Below, piece after piece: positions 30,640-43,500 of a stretch of 64,000 bases of DNA. The stretch's first letter is position 1; every line of letters starts with the position of its first letter. The stretch covers positions 2,790,001 to 2,854,000 of the forward strand of contig CM070605.1 in NCBI GenBank assembly GCA_036346395.1, written 5' to 3'. Source of the stretch: Hsuehochloa calcarea (lineage: Eukaryota; Streptophyta; Magnoliopsida; Poales; Poaceae). The notes beneath the pieces were generated by a model. The model saw only the letters and a list, made by a program, of their open reading frames with translations, was not told the DNA's origin and made no database searches. Made by a program: the position numbers and the translations under genes.

Positions 30640-31631
30640 TACACTTTAATCGAACGTACCTTGTATAAACGAGGATCTCATGGAGTGTTGATGAGATGCA
30701 TATCTCAATCGGCTGGCATTAGGTTGCTAACCGAAATTCATGAAGGAGTCTGTGGAGCACATCATTCCTACAGAACCTTGGTCGGTAAAGCCTTCAGGCA
30801 AGGATACTACTGGCCAACTGCCCTTCATGATGCAAAATAGCTCGTGACAAAGTGCGTACAATGTCAGTTTCATAGCCGACAAGTACATTAGCCGGCACAA
30901 GCTTTGCAAACAATCCCTCTTTCTTGGCCTTTTGCAACCTGGGGACTAGACATTCTGGGACCATTCCCAAGAGCACCCGGGGGCTTCGAATTCCTATTCG
31001 TCATGATTGACACGTTTACAAAATGGATTGAAGCCGAGCCAGTTGTAAAAGTTACAGCTGAAGCCGCTAAGAGGTTCATAACAAAAAAGTGTGATTACAC
31101 GATTTGGTGTACCCAGTCGTATCATCACGGACAATGGTACCCAGTTCTCAGCGGTAATATCCGTGAATTTCGAAGAACTAGGAACCAAGATCCATTTCGC
31201 CAATGGCTCATCCACGAGCAATGGAGCGGTCGGCGTGCCAATGGTATCCTAATACGAGGATAAAACGCCGAGTATTCACCGCTTAATAAAGCGGTCATGG
31301 GCTTGGGTTCAAGAACTTCCTTCGCTTTATGGGTCGTCCGACCACGACCCGATCGTATGCGGCCGGTGAAACACCTTTCTTTTAGTTTATGGGGTAGAAG
31401 CTATGCTTCCTTCGTAATTAAAATTGGCTCTGCTCGCCTTGCTTGTTTTAACTTAAGCAATCGGGAAGAACATCGACTCGGCGACATCAATTTCCTTGAA
31501 GAACGATTTAAACCAAGCTTTGATACGCTTGGCAATCTACCAACAAGCCATGCGAAGGTACTACAATCGTAAGGTGCAACCTCGCAACCTAGTCAGAGGT
31601 GATCCGGTTCTCGAAAAATTCAAAGCCAAGT
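30640..31631 (+). pseudogene. Tat integrase, N-terminal and core part
   Basis: A zinc-binding part (EIHEGVCGAHHSYRTL, then KCVQCQF, HHCC pattern) at about 30730-30880 and the catalytic core start WPFATWGLDILGPFPRAPGG / FLFVMIDTFTKWIEAEPV (30930-31050), with the first catalytic Asp in GLDILGPF. Later core motifs are scrambled by indels. The frame is cut at 31631 by the Tekay element and resumes at 43549. Confidence 0.8.
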
Positions 31632-34600
31632 CAGAACATCCCAATTTTCGAGCTTTCAAAATCCTTTGATTAGTTAGTAGGAAGAAAATTCACCATCCGG
31701 ATTTATTTGAATTTAATTTAAAAGCTTAATATTGGACTTTGTGTAACAAACAATATAATATGAATATTTCCAACATGGACAATAGTCAAAACTATTTTAT
31801 TTGGATTCTATGAGCTTGGTTGTATTTTCTAGAATTTTCTGAATTTTTCCAAGTTCATTTGCTATTTTCCATTGCTTATTTGGATTTACGTATTTTCTTA
31901 AAAGAAAAACTATTTTAAATCTCCAATAGTAGTTGGGCGAATTCCTTCTACCCGATCCTGTTCATCTCACCCGACCCTTCGTGGTCGTCCGATCGATTTG
32001 GGCGCTTGATCTCAAGGCGCGTCTCTCTCCTCCACGCGCTCCGTTAAACCTCGGTAGTTGGATCGCGGCGGGCGACGGATCTCCGTCTCACGCGCGCCTC
32101 GCCTCGTCCCCTCGACGCGTGGGCCCGCCGAGGTCATCGTCCCCGACCTAATCTTCTTCGTCTCCGCGTGAACGCCGCGTCCGCCATTTTCGCGTCGCCG
32201 AGCTCCGTCCGACAAATTTGCAAACGGCCCCGATTCTTCGCGCGGACGACGCCTTCCAGAAGCCCTCTCCTCCCCGGACTCTTTCAAACATGTTTGAGTT
32301 CAAATCCGCCGCCTCTACCCGTTTTCTTGGCTGTTCGTTTGGACTCCGTTGAACCCGCCGCCATCTCGCCACCCAGTGGCCTATAAATAGGTCCTGTGGA
32401 TCGCCAACCTCTCGCTTACGGATCCGCCACCCACCTCACCCCAAGAGCCCTAGCGCCGCCGCGGTTTAAGAATTGGGTTTCGGTCACCGAAACCCTAAAA
32501 CTTCGATTGCGCCGCCGCCGGTGACGCCCTGCCTCCGTGGAGCCCGTCGCCAAGTCCGCCGTCCCCAGACCTACCTCCAGCTACCACCCACGCCGCTGGA
32601 CCTCACCGAGTAGCCACCGACAAAACCCGAACGTCTCGCCGCCCGAGCTCGCCGCCACCTCCGTCGTCCTCTTGTGCCTAGACCAAGTACCATAAGGTTC
32701 GCAGAGAGAGCTTCCATTGGTGCCACCCACTCTCACCGGCGATCACCGCAAGCAAGTTTCTGCCGTCGGTCGAGCCAGCCGCCGCAGCCGTTGTCGTCAC
32801 GACGTGGGCGCCCGATCGGCCACCACCTCACCTCTCGCGCGTGCGTGTCGGTGCGTGGCGCCGCGTCGGCGCCACGCCGCGCGCGCCCGGCTCGATCGAC
32901 CAGATCCACAGGGGCTCGGTGGACCTGGTCCACCGTGGGCCGTGTCCCTGACGTGTGGGCCCCACACGTCAGGATTTCTGTTTATTATTCTTTTTCCGGT
33001 TTTCCTAGGGCTGACGTCATGCTGATGTCATGCTTGCGCAATAATCCGATTTTTCTATTGAGAAATAATTCGGAATTCCAATAAATCCTATTTTTAGGGT
33101 TTTTCTTTTGTTTCAAACTTTGAAACCTCATAACTTTTGCATCCTAACTCCAAATCCACCCATTCAAATTTCTAAATTTGTATAAAATCAAGATCTATCT
33201 ATTGGAGATTTTTAATTATTTTATTGGAGTTAATTGCTTCTGTTATTTATTTATTCTTATTGTTTGCTTAGCACTGAGTAGACTTGACGATACTTCGGAA
33301 GGTTTGAGGAAGAAGGAGCTTTCAAGACCAAGACCAAAGACTGAACCTATTCCAAGGCAAGCTATACCCTTGACCATCTTGATTCCCACTTTGCTAAAAG
33401 TATTTTAATTCAAATTATTGCATCTTAATTCAAGTATTTATTTAAATGTTTTGGGTGTAGTAGTTAATTCCATATTGTTATGCCTTCCTTGTATAATTGT
33501 TATGCCTTGATCCTTTGTCACCCTAGTTGATATTTAGTTGGTAAATATTGTAGCACCAACGTGGGTTGGTTAGTGCGATTAGATTGCTTAGCCATGCCAC
33601 GAATCTCCATGTCATGTGAGACTGCAGTTATTTAAACCTGACTAAGTGAATATGCAATCTGTGTGGTAAAATCTGTGTGTACTGTGTGCTGTTATGGCAT
33701 GTGTTGCACTTAATCAACCGGGTGGTAAAAGGATTTAGACTGAGGCATGTGGTGGATACTGTGTGAAATGGTGGACTGTGTGAACTGTGTGCATGGGAGC
33801 TAATCTGTGTGGCATAGTTAGCAAATGGTAGTCTTGCCTTGGTCAATTAAGGACCTCACCATGTGTGCCATTGAACTGAGCCTATCTGTACAACCACATG
33901 TCTGTTTTGAGACGGGCCTAGCATAGTACGATGCGGATCCGAAATGCTTTGTTATGGTTAGTGCTAGCTACACTAATTATATCTTGTGGGTAAAGTGTAC
34001 AACTCTGCAGAGTATAATATAATCTATTCGAATAGCCGCGTCCGCGGTCATGGGCATGCTCGGGGATTTCACACTGGGGGTAGTTTTTCATAAAACTGTG
34101 TGGGGAGGAAGCTGTGTGATATAAATCCTCTGGCTATGTGAATAATCGGTTAAGCTGTGTGCGTCTTTGTGAAATCAATTATCAAATTATTGTTATCTAA
34201 TTGTTTTACTTGTTGTCAATGTATATTTATTATTCAATTGCAAACATTGCATTTATGCAAAAGAACCACCGAATGCCTTTCCCTTGTAAAAGCCGCATGT
34301 ATATATATATTGCATCTCTGTGGTGTGGCTTGCGAGTACGGTGTGTACTCACGCTTGTTTTGACGAATCAAGCAGAAGAGGAGGAGTCTTCACCAGCTTT
34401 CGAGGAGGAGTTTATCGAAGGTGCCTAATCGCGAGGTCTTGACCCCAGTCGGTTGCCTGTGGTGAATCGATGGGATGCATTGCCGTTTATGTTTCATGCT
34501 GCTTTATTTCTCTGTTAGCCCTGCGTGGCTTAAATAAATGTAAACTCGACCGTAAGGTCAAACCATTATTTATTTATCGTTTATGCTATTATTCGCTTGT

Positions 34601-34702
34601 GTGGATCGATATCCACATTTGTTAACACTGTGTGCACTAGCGTGATCCTGGACTAGTGCACGAAACACAGAGGATTTTGAATCGAAATTTTAGGATCCGA
34701 CA
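31632..34702 (+). repeat. 5' LTR of the Tekay element
   Basis: A TATA box is at 32381-32391 (CTATAAATAGG). The GC-rich central third (31950-32960) differs from the 3' LTR by many 1-6 base indels, whereas flanking AT-rich parts are nearly identical. Contains multiple TGTGTG words at 33660-33800. Confidence 0.93.
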
Positions 34703-34722
34703 GAGGTGGTATCAGAGCCATA
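34703..34722 (+). promoter_or_regulatory. Primer-binding site of the Tekay element
   Basis: GAGGTGGTATCAGAGCC right after the LTR end; TGGTATCAGAGC pairs with initiator methionine tRNA. Confidence 0.85.
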
Positions 34723-34916
34723 CTGACTGTAGGTCTTGACCTTAGTTAGATTGGCCGTTCTTAGTGAGTCCAAACTATTTTCTAAAGAAAAAATTAACTT
34801 ACAAGATTAATTGAACTCCTTAACTCATCTCATGTCTCTCTTGACTCAACTATTGCTGAAATTCTTTCTCTCCTCGTCATTTAAAGTTGTTTTCATCTCT
34901 TTGTCCATCTTGACAG

Positions 34917-35690
34917 ATGTGTTATCGTCAGACTTTCGGAGATAGCAACGGAGGACTTGCCGCAGAGCTGTGGACGCTACTGCAGACACTTGGGGGCTTT
35001 GACTGCCCAATGTACCGTGGCAGCGAGTACATGGTCAATCTGACGAGATCATGGTTGGAGTGCATGTCACCGACATACCACGCCAGAGGAACACCAGAGG
35101 CGGCCGACCTTTGGACATCTCGGTCGAGGACCACCTTCAAGCAGGGAATTCAGAGTCATCACGCTGGCCATACTCGAGTCCGCCACATCTACGCCAAGAG
35201 TGAAACACACCATCTTCCGCTACCATCCCGTAGCGCTCAGGGAGCTATCTCGCGCTTTCGTCTACCAATGGGGAAGGCAATGCCACGATGAGTGTATCTT
35301 GCACAGATTCATACCGCTCGGGAGAGTCGTGGCGATGGCCTACACCGAGCCGAGGTGCGCCTATCGAGCCTTGGAAGAAGCCGAGAAAGGATCGCCGTCT
35401 TAGAGCACGCTCTCTACGGTCGGCATGAGCTCGAGGATGATCAAGAGGAAAATCCTAAGAGAACCCAGAGGAGATCCCAGAGGAGCGATGAGGTTGCATG
35501 CTAGAGGACCAGCAGCAGCTCAGACAAATGAGGAGCCACCACCTACACCCAAAGACGCTGCTTCCGTTACACAGTTCGGTGCATCGAGGACCGATTCGCG
35601 AATGCCAGCTCACTTCAGAGTCTACACCGATCAGGAGCGTCGCCGTGGCTTTGGAGGCTTTCTCGAGGAGTAGTTCGTTGAGTTCGATTT
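34917..35690 (+). pseudogene. Extra leader ORF upstream of gag in the Tekay element
   Basis: About 770 bases between primer site and gag have coding character in shifting frames: CYRQTFGDSNGGLAAELWTL, then FDCPMYRGSEYMVN. After frame changes come LRELSRAFVYQWGRQCHDEC, GRVVAMAYTEPRCAYRALEE and FRVYTDQERRRGFGGF. It starts just after a pyrimidine-rich stretch ending TTGACAG, which could be a splice acceptor. I do not recognise a protein domain; it is not gag, protease or an envelope. Extra reading frames upstream of gag occur in some grass Tekay elements, but the function is unknown. Confidence 0.55.
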
Positions 35691-36010
35691 AGTCGAGCTT
35701 AGCCGCTTCCTTTTGAGTCGCCCTTTAGGCGGTAGTTTGTGTGCTTAGGTCCGCTTTATTTTATTTTTTTCTGTGTGCAAGTATGAGCTGCAAAGGCCCT
35801 GGGCATTTGTTGCAGCCATACTAATAAGCTATTAATAAAGGTTATTCCATTTGAGTTTCTTGAGCTGTGTTGTTGGGTTTAATCTACCCCCTGTCTAGTT
35901 CTTAACTCATCTTGTGCTTGCTACCTTATCTAACCTATGAAACTTCATCAGATGGTTCAGACTCGTCACACTGCTGCAAGTGGTTCCAGACTCCGAAGAT
36001 CTCGGAGAAA

Positions 36011-37045
36011 ATGGCAGATCCCAAAGAGCGCAGACCACCCCAAGCACCCCCTCTTGACTTGCAGAACTTTGGAGCCTTCATGGCAGCACAAACGACGATG
36101 ATGTATACCATGATGAACCAGATGCAGGCCATGAACAACAACAACAACAATCATCGTGGAGGAGCCCCAGCCGCTCATGGTCATCAAGGACCATCCAAGT
36201 TGGCTGAATTCATAAGGACCCGTCCACTAACTTTCTCTGGACATGTCTTGCCGGTAGAAGCGGATGATTGGCTTCGCGTAATTGAGAGGAAGCTGCTGAT
36301 CACCCAATGCAGCGATCATGAGAAAGTGTTATATGCCACTCATCAGATGGAGGGCATAGCTGCTGAGTGGTGGGAGAACTTCTGCGCAGCACATGAGGCA
36401 CCGCAGAATATCACCTGGGAGGAATTTTCTGCAGCTTTTCGCCAGTACCATGTACCTGAAGGCATTATGGACCTGAAGAAAGATGAGTTCCGTGCTCTCA
36501 AGCAAGGAGCTATGACAGTGACTGATTACCTGAACAAGTTTTCTCAGTTAGCCCGCTATGCTACAGAGGATGTCGCTACGGACAAGGCCCGTCAGAGTCG
36601 TTTCTTAAAGGGATTGAACTCAGGACTGCAGGTCAATCTAATTGCCCACACCTTCCCAGATTTCCAGGAACTAGTTAACAAGGCGTTGATCATGGAGGAC
36701 AAACGCAAGGAACTGGAGGAGCACCACAACCGTAAGATGAATCAGCAGGGAGGCCATCAGCAACAACAGCAGAGGGCAAGGATAGTGCCACAGCAGTTTA
36801 ATCGTTTCCAACCACAGAGTTCTGTCAGGACCCCTGCACCGCTTTCAGGCACCTCGCCCTTTTGCTCGGAATCCTCGCAACACTACACCACCAACCCCAC
36901 CCCAGGGAACAACATCCGGCAGGGTGAGCCAAGAGTGTGTTACATTGCGTCAACGTGTCACTTCGCCAATCAGTGTCCTCAGAAAGGAACCATCACTCCA
37001 GTTCGCTTCAACCTTGGAGCAACACCTGCTAAGACCCCAGTGTAG
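36011..37045 (+). CDS. Gag polyprotein of the Tekay element
   Basis: The likely start is ATGGCAGATCCCAAAG at 36011 (MADPKERRPPQ); an in-frame ATG at 35912 is also open. Capsid: FIRTRPLTFSGHVLPVEADD, WLRVIERKLL, AAEWWENFCAAHE, WEEFSAAFRQYHVPEGIMDL, FSQLARYATEDV. A Gln-rich stretch follows, then a damaged zinc knuckle (CYIASTCHFANQCPQK in place of C-x2-C-x4-H-x4-C, the second Cys displaced). Gag forms the particle shell in the cytoplasm. The frame stops at 37045, and protease follows in another frame. Confidence 0.87.
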   Translation: MADPKERRPPQAPPLDLQNFGAFMAAQTTMMYTMMNQMQAMNNNNNNHRGGAPAAHGHQGPSKLAEFIRTRPLTFSGHVLPVEADDWLRVIERKLLITQCSDHEKVLYATHQMEGIAAEWWENFCAAHEAPQNITWEEFSAAFRQYHVPEGIMDLKKDEFRALKQGAMTVTDYLNKFSQLARYATEDVATDKARQSRFLKGLNSGLQVNLIAHTFPDFQELVNKALIMEDKRKELEEHHNRKMNQQGGHQQQQQRARIVPQQFNRFQPQSSVRTPAPLSGTSPFCSESSQHYTTNPTPGNNIRQGEPRVCYIASTCHFANQCPQKGTITPVRFNLGATPAKTPV

Positions 37046-37059
37046 AACAACCAGGGAGT

Positions 37060-37675
37060 TTCTCAGGGAACCAGTCAACCAGGAGGAGCGCCTCAGTCAG
37101 TTGTCAGAGGTCGTGTTAACCACGTCACCTTGGATGGAGCCAAGGAAGCACCAGACGTCGTACTGGGTAAGTTCCTGGTAAATTCAGTACCTGCATCCGT
37201 TCTGTTTGATTCTGGAGCTTCGCATTCGTTTGTTTCTGGAAATTTTGCAACTAAGAACAAATTGGAAGTTATGCCTCTTAAGCGTACTCTGTTAGTCCAA
37301 TACCGGAGCGAGCTAAGTTCTAAGGTGGGTTGTTTAGGGCTAAGTTACTCATAGTGGAGTTGAGTTTCTAGCTAACCTAATTATTCTAGACACCCAAACC
37401 ATAGATGTCATCCTTGGCATGGATTGGTTAACCAAGCACAAAGCCGTGCTAGATTGTGGCCGAAGAGCCGTTACAATCGAGGATACCAAAGGAATCAAAG
37501 TGGAGTTTCTAGCTACCTCAGTGCGTAATGGACATCTGCTTGTCAATAGCATGAAGACTGTCGCTTTGGAAGATGTGCCCGTTGTTCGAGAGTATCCAGA
37601 TGTGTTTCGGAAGAGTTACCAGAATGCCACCGATCGTGACATCGAGTTCGTTATCGACCTAGTGCCGTGAACAAA
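37060..37675 (+). pseudogene. Tekay aspartic protease and linker
   Basis: VLFDSGASHSFVSGNFA (37195-37250) is the active site D-S-G-A. ILGMDWLTKHKAVLDCGRRA (37410-37470) is the conserved region after the flap, ending with VVREYPDVFRKS before RT. Frame breaks fall at about 37350 and 37675. Confidence 0.85.
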
Positions 37676-37689
37676 GACCACTCTCGAAG

Positions 37690-38910
37690 AGACCTTATCG
37701 GATGCCAGCCGATGAGTTAGTAGAAATGAAGAAGCAAATAGAAGAACTTTTGGAGAAAGGTTTTGTGAGGCCTAGTTCGTCACCATGGGGAGCGCCAGTT
37801 TTGTTCGTCAAAAAGAAAGATGGAAGCATGAGAATGTGCATCGACTCTAGGTCTCTCAATGAAGTCACCATTAAGAATAAGTATCCATTGCCGGATAGAT
37901 GATCTGCTTGATCGGATGAAGGGAGCCGAGTGTTCTCAAGATCGATCTGCGATCGAGTTACCACCGCTTGAAGATTTGCCCTAAGGATGTACCTAAGACC
38001 GCTTTCTCAACGCGGTACGGACATTATGAGTTCCTAGTCATGTCCTTTGGTCTGACTAATGCCCCTGCCTATTTCATGAACATGATGAATAAGGTATTCA
38101 TGGAATATTTGGATAAATTTGTAGTTGTATTCATCGATGATATTTTGGTTTACTCCAAGTCGAAGAAGAACATCTTTGAGCATTTGAGGTTAATCCTAGA
38201 GAAGCTCGAGAGAACATCGCTTGTATGCTAAGTTTAGCAAGTGTGACTTCGGAAGAAGGAAGTGGATTTCCTTGGTCAAGTGATGGCAATTGCGGAGTGG
38301 CGATTGACCCCTGTAAAGTGAAAGCATATTACATCGGGAGCGACCCAAGACATCACACGCAGATTCGCGATTTCTTGGGATTGGCGGGGATATTATCGCC
38401 GCTTTATTGAAGGATTCTCATCAATTGCTAAACCTCTTACGCAATTGTTGAAGAAAGAGAAAAGTTTACTGGACCTGACTGTGAAGAAAGTTTCCAAGAA
38501 TTGAAGAAGCGCTGACTTCGCCCGATCTTGATTTTGCGGATATTCGCAAGAATTTTGATATCTATTGTGATGCTTCGGCGTCAAGGATTAGGATGTGTCC
38601 CGATGCAAGAAGGAAGAGCATCATCAGCGTATCGTCAAGGCGATTAAGGCCTCATGAAGAGAATTATCCTACTCATGATCTAGAATTAACAAACAGAGTG
38701 CATGCTTTGAAGATTTGGCGTCATTACCTCATCGAATCATTGCGAGATATACACAGATCATAAAAGCTTGAAATATATTTTCACCCAATCGGACTGAATA
38801 TGAGAGCAGAGAAGATGGTGGAATTAATAAAGGATTATAATCTTGGAATTCATTACCATCCCGGCAAAGCCAATGTTGTCGCCGATGCTTTGGCCGTAAG
38901 AGCCACCGCA
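37690..38910 (+). pseudogene. Tekay reverse transcriptase and RNase H, frameshifted
   Basis: SSPWGAPVLFVKKKDGSMRM (37780-37840), YGHYEFLVMSFGLTNAPAYF (38015-38075) and VVVFIDDILVYSKSKK (38121-38170) are RT motifs; both catalytic aspartates (38136-38141) are present. RNase H is recognisable at about 38500-38900 only by scattered words (for example EFHYHPGKANVVADAL-like reading near 38850-38895). Short indels cluster in 37890-38000 and 38220-38900. Confidence 0.82.
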
Positions 38911-39229
38911 ATGCTTTGGAAGTGAAAGAGCTTTGTTCGAACTTCAAGAGGAATTCCGTGTCGGCTAGAAGTAGTATCGATGGATTTTTGGCAAATTTGG
39001 AAGTGCGGTCTACTTTGGAGAAGCAGATTCGCGAAGCTCAAAGAAAGACTCGAGTTCTCCACATCAAGAAGAAGGTGATAGAAGGGAAGTTCAAGGACTT
39101 CACAGTGGATGATCGTGACATACCGTGGATCAATGAGCGATATCGTGTTCCAGATATTGATGGTTTGAGACGGCTAATTTTGAAGGAGGCCCATGACTCA
39201 AAATATTCGATTCACCACGGCGAGTACTA

Positions 39230-40040
39230 AGATGTACCAGATGTTAGAAATAAGTTTTGGTGGCCAAATCTGAAGCGAGAAGTCGCAGAGTTTGTTGCCT
39301 TGTGCGACGTGTGTCAAAAAGTTAAAGCCGAGCATCAGAGGCCAGCAGGTCTGTTACAACCTTTGAGGATTCCAGAATGGAAGTGGGAAGAAATCGGAAT
39401 GGATTTCATTACCGGTTTACCCAAGACTCAATCGGGTTACGATTCGATTTGGGTAATAGTGGATCGTTTGACTAAAGTTGCCCATTTCTTACCAGTCAAA
39501 ACCACTTACTCAGGGGATCGTCTGGCAGAGCTATACATGACGAAGATTGTCAGTTTGCATGGTGTGCCTAAGAAGATAGTGTCAGATCGAGGATCTCAGT
39601 TCACCTCCCGATTTTGGCAGAGTTTGCATGAAGCCTTAGGGACTCACCTGAATTTCAGTACTGCGTATCATCCCCAAACAGATGGACAAACTGAAAGGGT
39701 TAATCAGATATTGGAGGATATGTTAAGAGCCTGTGCGCTAGCAAATGCTACTCGTTGGGATAAGAGTTTACCATATGCAGAATTCTCGTACAACAACAGT
39801 TATCAAGCCAGTCTACAAATGTCACCATTTGAAGCCTTGTATGGTCGTGCCTGCAGAACCCCGTTGAACTGGTCAGAAACCGCTGAACGTACAGTCTTTG
39901 GTCCGGATATTATTCAAGAAGCAGAAAAGCAAGTGTCCATGATCAGAGAGAGATTAAAGATAGCTCAGTCGAGGCAGAAGAGTTATGCCGACAATCGTCG
40001 TCGTGATCTCGCTTTTAGTCGAAGATTTTGTGTATCTTGA
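39230..40040 (+). CDS. Tekay integrase core
   Basis: Open for 247 codons from 39300 and readable from about 39230. The HHCC zinc part ends in CDVCQKVKAEHQRPAG. Core: WEEIGMDFITGLPKTQSGYD (first D), IVSDRGSQFTSRFWQSL (second D), then HPQTDGQTERVNQILEDML (catalytic E). The next part is YGRACRTPLNWSE, in the usual position of the C-terminal region. Integrase inserts the cDNA into host DNA. Unlike RT, this part has no frame break, so breaks are patchy along the element. The frame ends at 40040, and a continuation to the chromodomain is in another frame. Confidence 0.88.
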
Positions 40041-40049
40041 TTTACCCCT

Positions 40050-40500
40050 CGAGGTGTGAAAAGGTTCCACGCCAAAGGGAAACTTGCCCCTCGGTATGTT
40101 GGTCCGTTCAAGATTTTGGAACGCCGTGGAGAAGTGGCTTATCGCTTGAGCCGCCCAATCGCTAGCAGGAGTACACGATGTCTTCCACGTCTCACACCAA
40201 GAAGTGTCTTCGTGTACCAGAAGAAAAAGCACCGTTGGATTCGATTGAACTAAAAGAAGACCTCACCTACAAGGAGCAGCCGGTCAAGATTTTGGATGTC
40301 GCAGAGCGCCGCACTAGAAGCAAGACCGTTCGTTTCTGCAAAGTCCAGTGGAGTAACCACTCAGAAGGAGAAGCAACGTGGGAACGTGAAGAAGAGTTGA
40401 AAGCCGAGTTCCTAGCCTTTTCTCTAGCTAGCTTTGAATCTCGGGTCGAGATTCCATTAAGGGGAAGGTTTGTAACATCCCAATTTTCAGAGCTTTCAAA
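40050..40500 (+). pseudogene. Tekay integrase C-terminus with chromodomain
   Basis: KLAPRYVGPFKILERRGEVA (40080-40140) is the GPY/F motif, and DLTYKEQPVKILDVAERRTR, then VRFCKVQWSNHSEGEATWER form the chromodomain (about 40255-40400). Chromodomains of chromoviruses direct integration to heterochromatin with particular histone marks. The aromatic cage is partly recognisable (Y, W, W). One or two frame changes separate GPY/F from the chromodomain. Confidence 0.85.
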
Positions 40501-43500
40501 ATCCTTTGATTAGTTAGTAGGAAGAAAATTCACCATCTGGATTTATTTGAATTTAATTTAAAAGCTTAATATTGGACTTTGTGTAACAAACAATATAATA
40601 TGAATATTTCCAACATGGACAATAGTCAAAACTATTTTATTTGGATTCTATGAGCTTGGTTGTATTTTCTAGAATTTTCTGAATTTTTCCAAGTTCATTT
40701 GCTATTTTCCATTGCTTATTTGGATTTACGTATTTTCTTAAAAGAAAAACTATTTTAAATCTCCAATAGTAGTTGGGCGAATTCCTTCGCCCATCCTGTT
40801 CATCTCAAATGACCTTCGTGGCCGTCCGATCGATTTGGGCGCTTGGATCTCGCGCTGCGTCTCTCCTCCACGCGCTCCGTTAAACCTCGGTAGTTGGATC
40901 GCGAAAGGGACGACCAGATCTCCGCTCACGCTGCGCCTCGCCCCTCGACGGCGCGTGGCCCGCCGAGGTCATCGCCCCGACATGATCTTCTTCGTCTCAC
41001 GCGTGAGCGCCGCGTCCGCCATTTTCGCGTCGCCGAAACTCCGTCAAACAAATTTGCAACGCCCCGATTCTTCGCGCGGACGACGCCTTCCAGAAGCCCT
41101 CTCCTCCCCGGACTCTTTCAAACATGTTTGAGCTCAAATCCTCCGCCTCTACCCCGTTTTCTTCGCGCGTTCGTTTCGGACTCCGTTGAACCCCGCCGCC
41201 ATCTCGCCACCCCAGTCCACCCCAGGGCCTATAAATAGGTCCCAGGGATCGCCAGCACCTCCGTTTACCAGATCCGCCACCCACCTCACCCCAAGAGCCC
41301 TAGCGCCGCCGCGGTTTAAGAATACCGAAACCCTAAAACTTCGATTGCGCCGCCGCCGGTGACGCCCTGCCTCCGTGGAGCCCGTCGCCAAGTCCGCCGT
41401 CCCCAGACCTACCTCCAGCTACCACCCACGCCGCCTGGACCTCACCGGAGTAGCCACCCGACAAAACCCGAACGTCTCCGCCGCTCCGAGCTCGCCGCCG
41501 GCCACCTCCGTCGTCCTCTTGTGCCTAGACCAGTACCATAAGGTTCGCAACAGAGAGAGCTTCCCGCTGGTGCCACCCACTCTCACCGGCGATCACCGCA
41601 GCGCCGTTTGGCCGGTCCAGAGCCGCCGCCGCGGCTGTCGTCGTCACGACGTGGGCGCCCGATCACCACCACCTCGCCTCTCCGCAGCGTGCGTGTCACC
41701 GCGTGGCGCCGTGTCGGCGCCACGCGCGAAGCGCGCCAGCTCAGTCCGACCAGATCCACAGGGGCTCGGTGGACCTGGTCCACCGTGGGCCGTGTCCCTG
41801 ACGTGTGGGCCCCACACGTCAGGATTTCTGTTTATTATTCTTTTTCCGGTTTTCCTAGGGCTGACGTCATGCTGATGTCATGCTTGCGCAATAATTCGAT
41901 TTTTCTATTGAGAAATAATTCGGAATTCCAATAAATCCTATTTTTAGGGTTTTTCTTTTGTTTCAAACTTTGAAACCTCATAACTTTTGCATCCTAACTC
42001 CAAATCCACCCATTCAAATTTCTAAATTTGTATAAAATCAAGATCTATCTATTGGAGATTTTTAATTATTTTATTGGAGTTAATTGCTTCTGTTATTTAT
42101 TTATTCTTGTTGTTTGCTTCACATTAGTAGACTTCATGATACTTCGGAAGGTTTGAGGAAGAAGGAGCTTTCAAGACCAAGACCAAGACTGAACCTATTC
42201 CAAGGCAAGCTATACCCTTGACCATCTTGATTCCCGCTTGCTAAAAGTATTTTAATTCAAATTATTGCATCTTAATTCAAGTATTTATTTAAATGTTTTG
42301 GGTGTAGTAGTTAATTCCATATTGTTATGCATTCCTTGTATAATTGTTATGCCTTGATCCTTTGTCACCCTAGTTGATATTTAGTTGGTAATATTGTAGC
42401 ACCAACGTGGGTTGGTTAGTGCGATTAGATTGCTTAGCCATGCCACGAATCTCCATGTCATGTGAGACTGCAGTTATTTAAACCTGACTAAGTGAATATG
42501 CAATCTGTGTGGTAAAATCTGTGTGTACTGTGTGCTGTTATGGCATGTGTTGCACTTAATCAACCGGGTGGTAAAAGGATTTAGACTGAGGCATGTGGTG
42601 GATACTGTGTGAAATGGTGGACTGTGTGAACTGTGTGCATGGGAGCTAATCTGTGTGGCATAGTTAGCAAATGGTAGTCTTGCCTTGGTCAATTAAGGAC
42701 CTCACCATGTGTGCCATTGAACTGAGCCTATCTGTACAACCACATGTCTGTTTTGAGCAGGCCTAGCATAGTACGATGCGGATCCAAAATGCTTTGTTAT
42801 GGTTAGTGCTAGCTACACTAATTATATCTTGTGGGTAAAGTGTACAACTCTGCAGAGTATAATATAATCTATTCGAATAGCCGCGTCCGCGGTCATGGGC
42901 ATGCTCGGGGATTTCACACTAGGGGTAGTTTTTCATAAAACTGTGTGGGGAGCAAGCTGTGTGATATAAATCCTCTGGCTATGTGAATAATCGGTTAAGT
43001 TGTGTGCTCTTTGTGAAATCAATTATCAAATTATTGTTATCTAATTGTTTTACTTGTTGTCAATGTATATTTATTATTCAATTGCAAACATTGCATTTAT
43101 GCAAAAGAACCACCGAATGCCTTTCCCTTGTAAAAAGCCAGCATGTATATATATATATTGCATCTCTGTGGTGTGGCTTGCGAGTACGGTGTGTACTCAC
43201 GCTTGTTTTGACGAATCAAGCAGAAGAGGAGGAGTCTTCACCAGCTTTCGAGGAGGAGTTTATCGAAGGTGCCTAATCGCGAGGTCTTGACCCCAGTCGG
43301 TTGCCTGTGGTGAATCGATGGGATGCCGCCGCTTATGTTTCCGCTTTATTTCTCTGTTAGCCTGCGTGGCTTAAATAAATGTAAACTCGACCGTAAGGTC
43401 AAACCATTATTTATTTATCGTTTATGCTATTATTCGCTTGTGTGGATCGATATCCACCTTTGTTAACACTGTGTGCACTAGCGTGATCCTGGACTAGTGC

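Noticed and set aside
32010..33080. GC-rich frames in the Tekay LTR, in both copies
   Set aside because: They differ between LTR copies by frame-changing indels and have no protein motif.
33640..33850. Minus-strand frame of 72 codons present in both Tekay LTRs
   Set aside because: It is conserved only because the LTRs are copies of one another; composition follows TGTGTG repeats.
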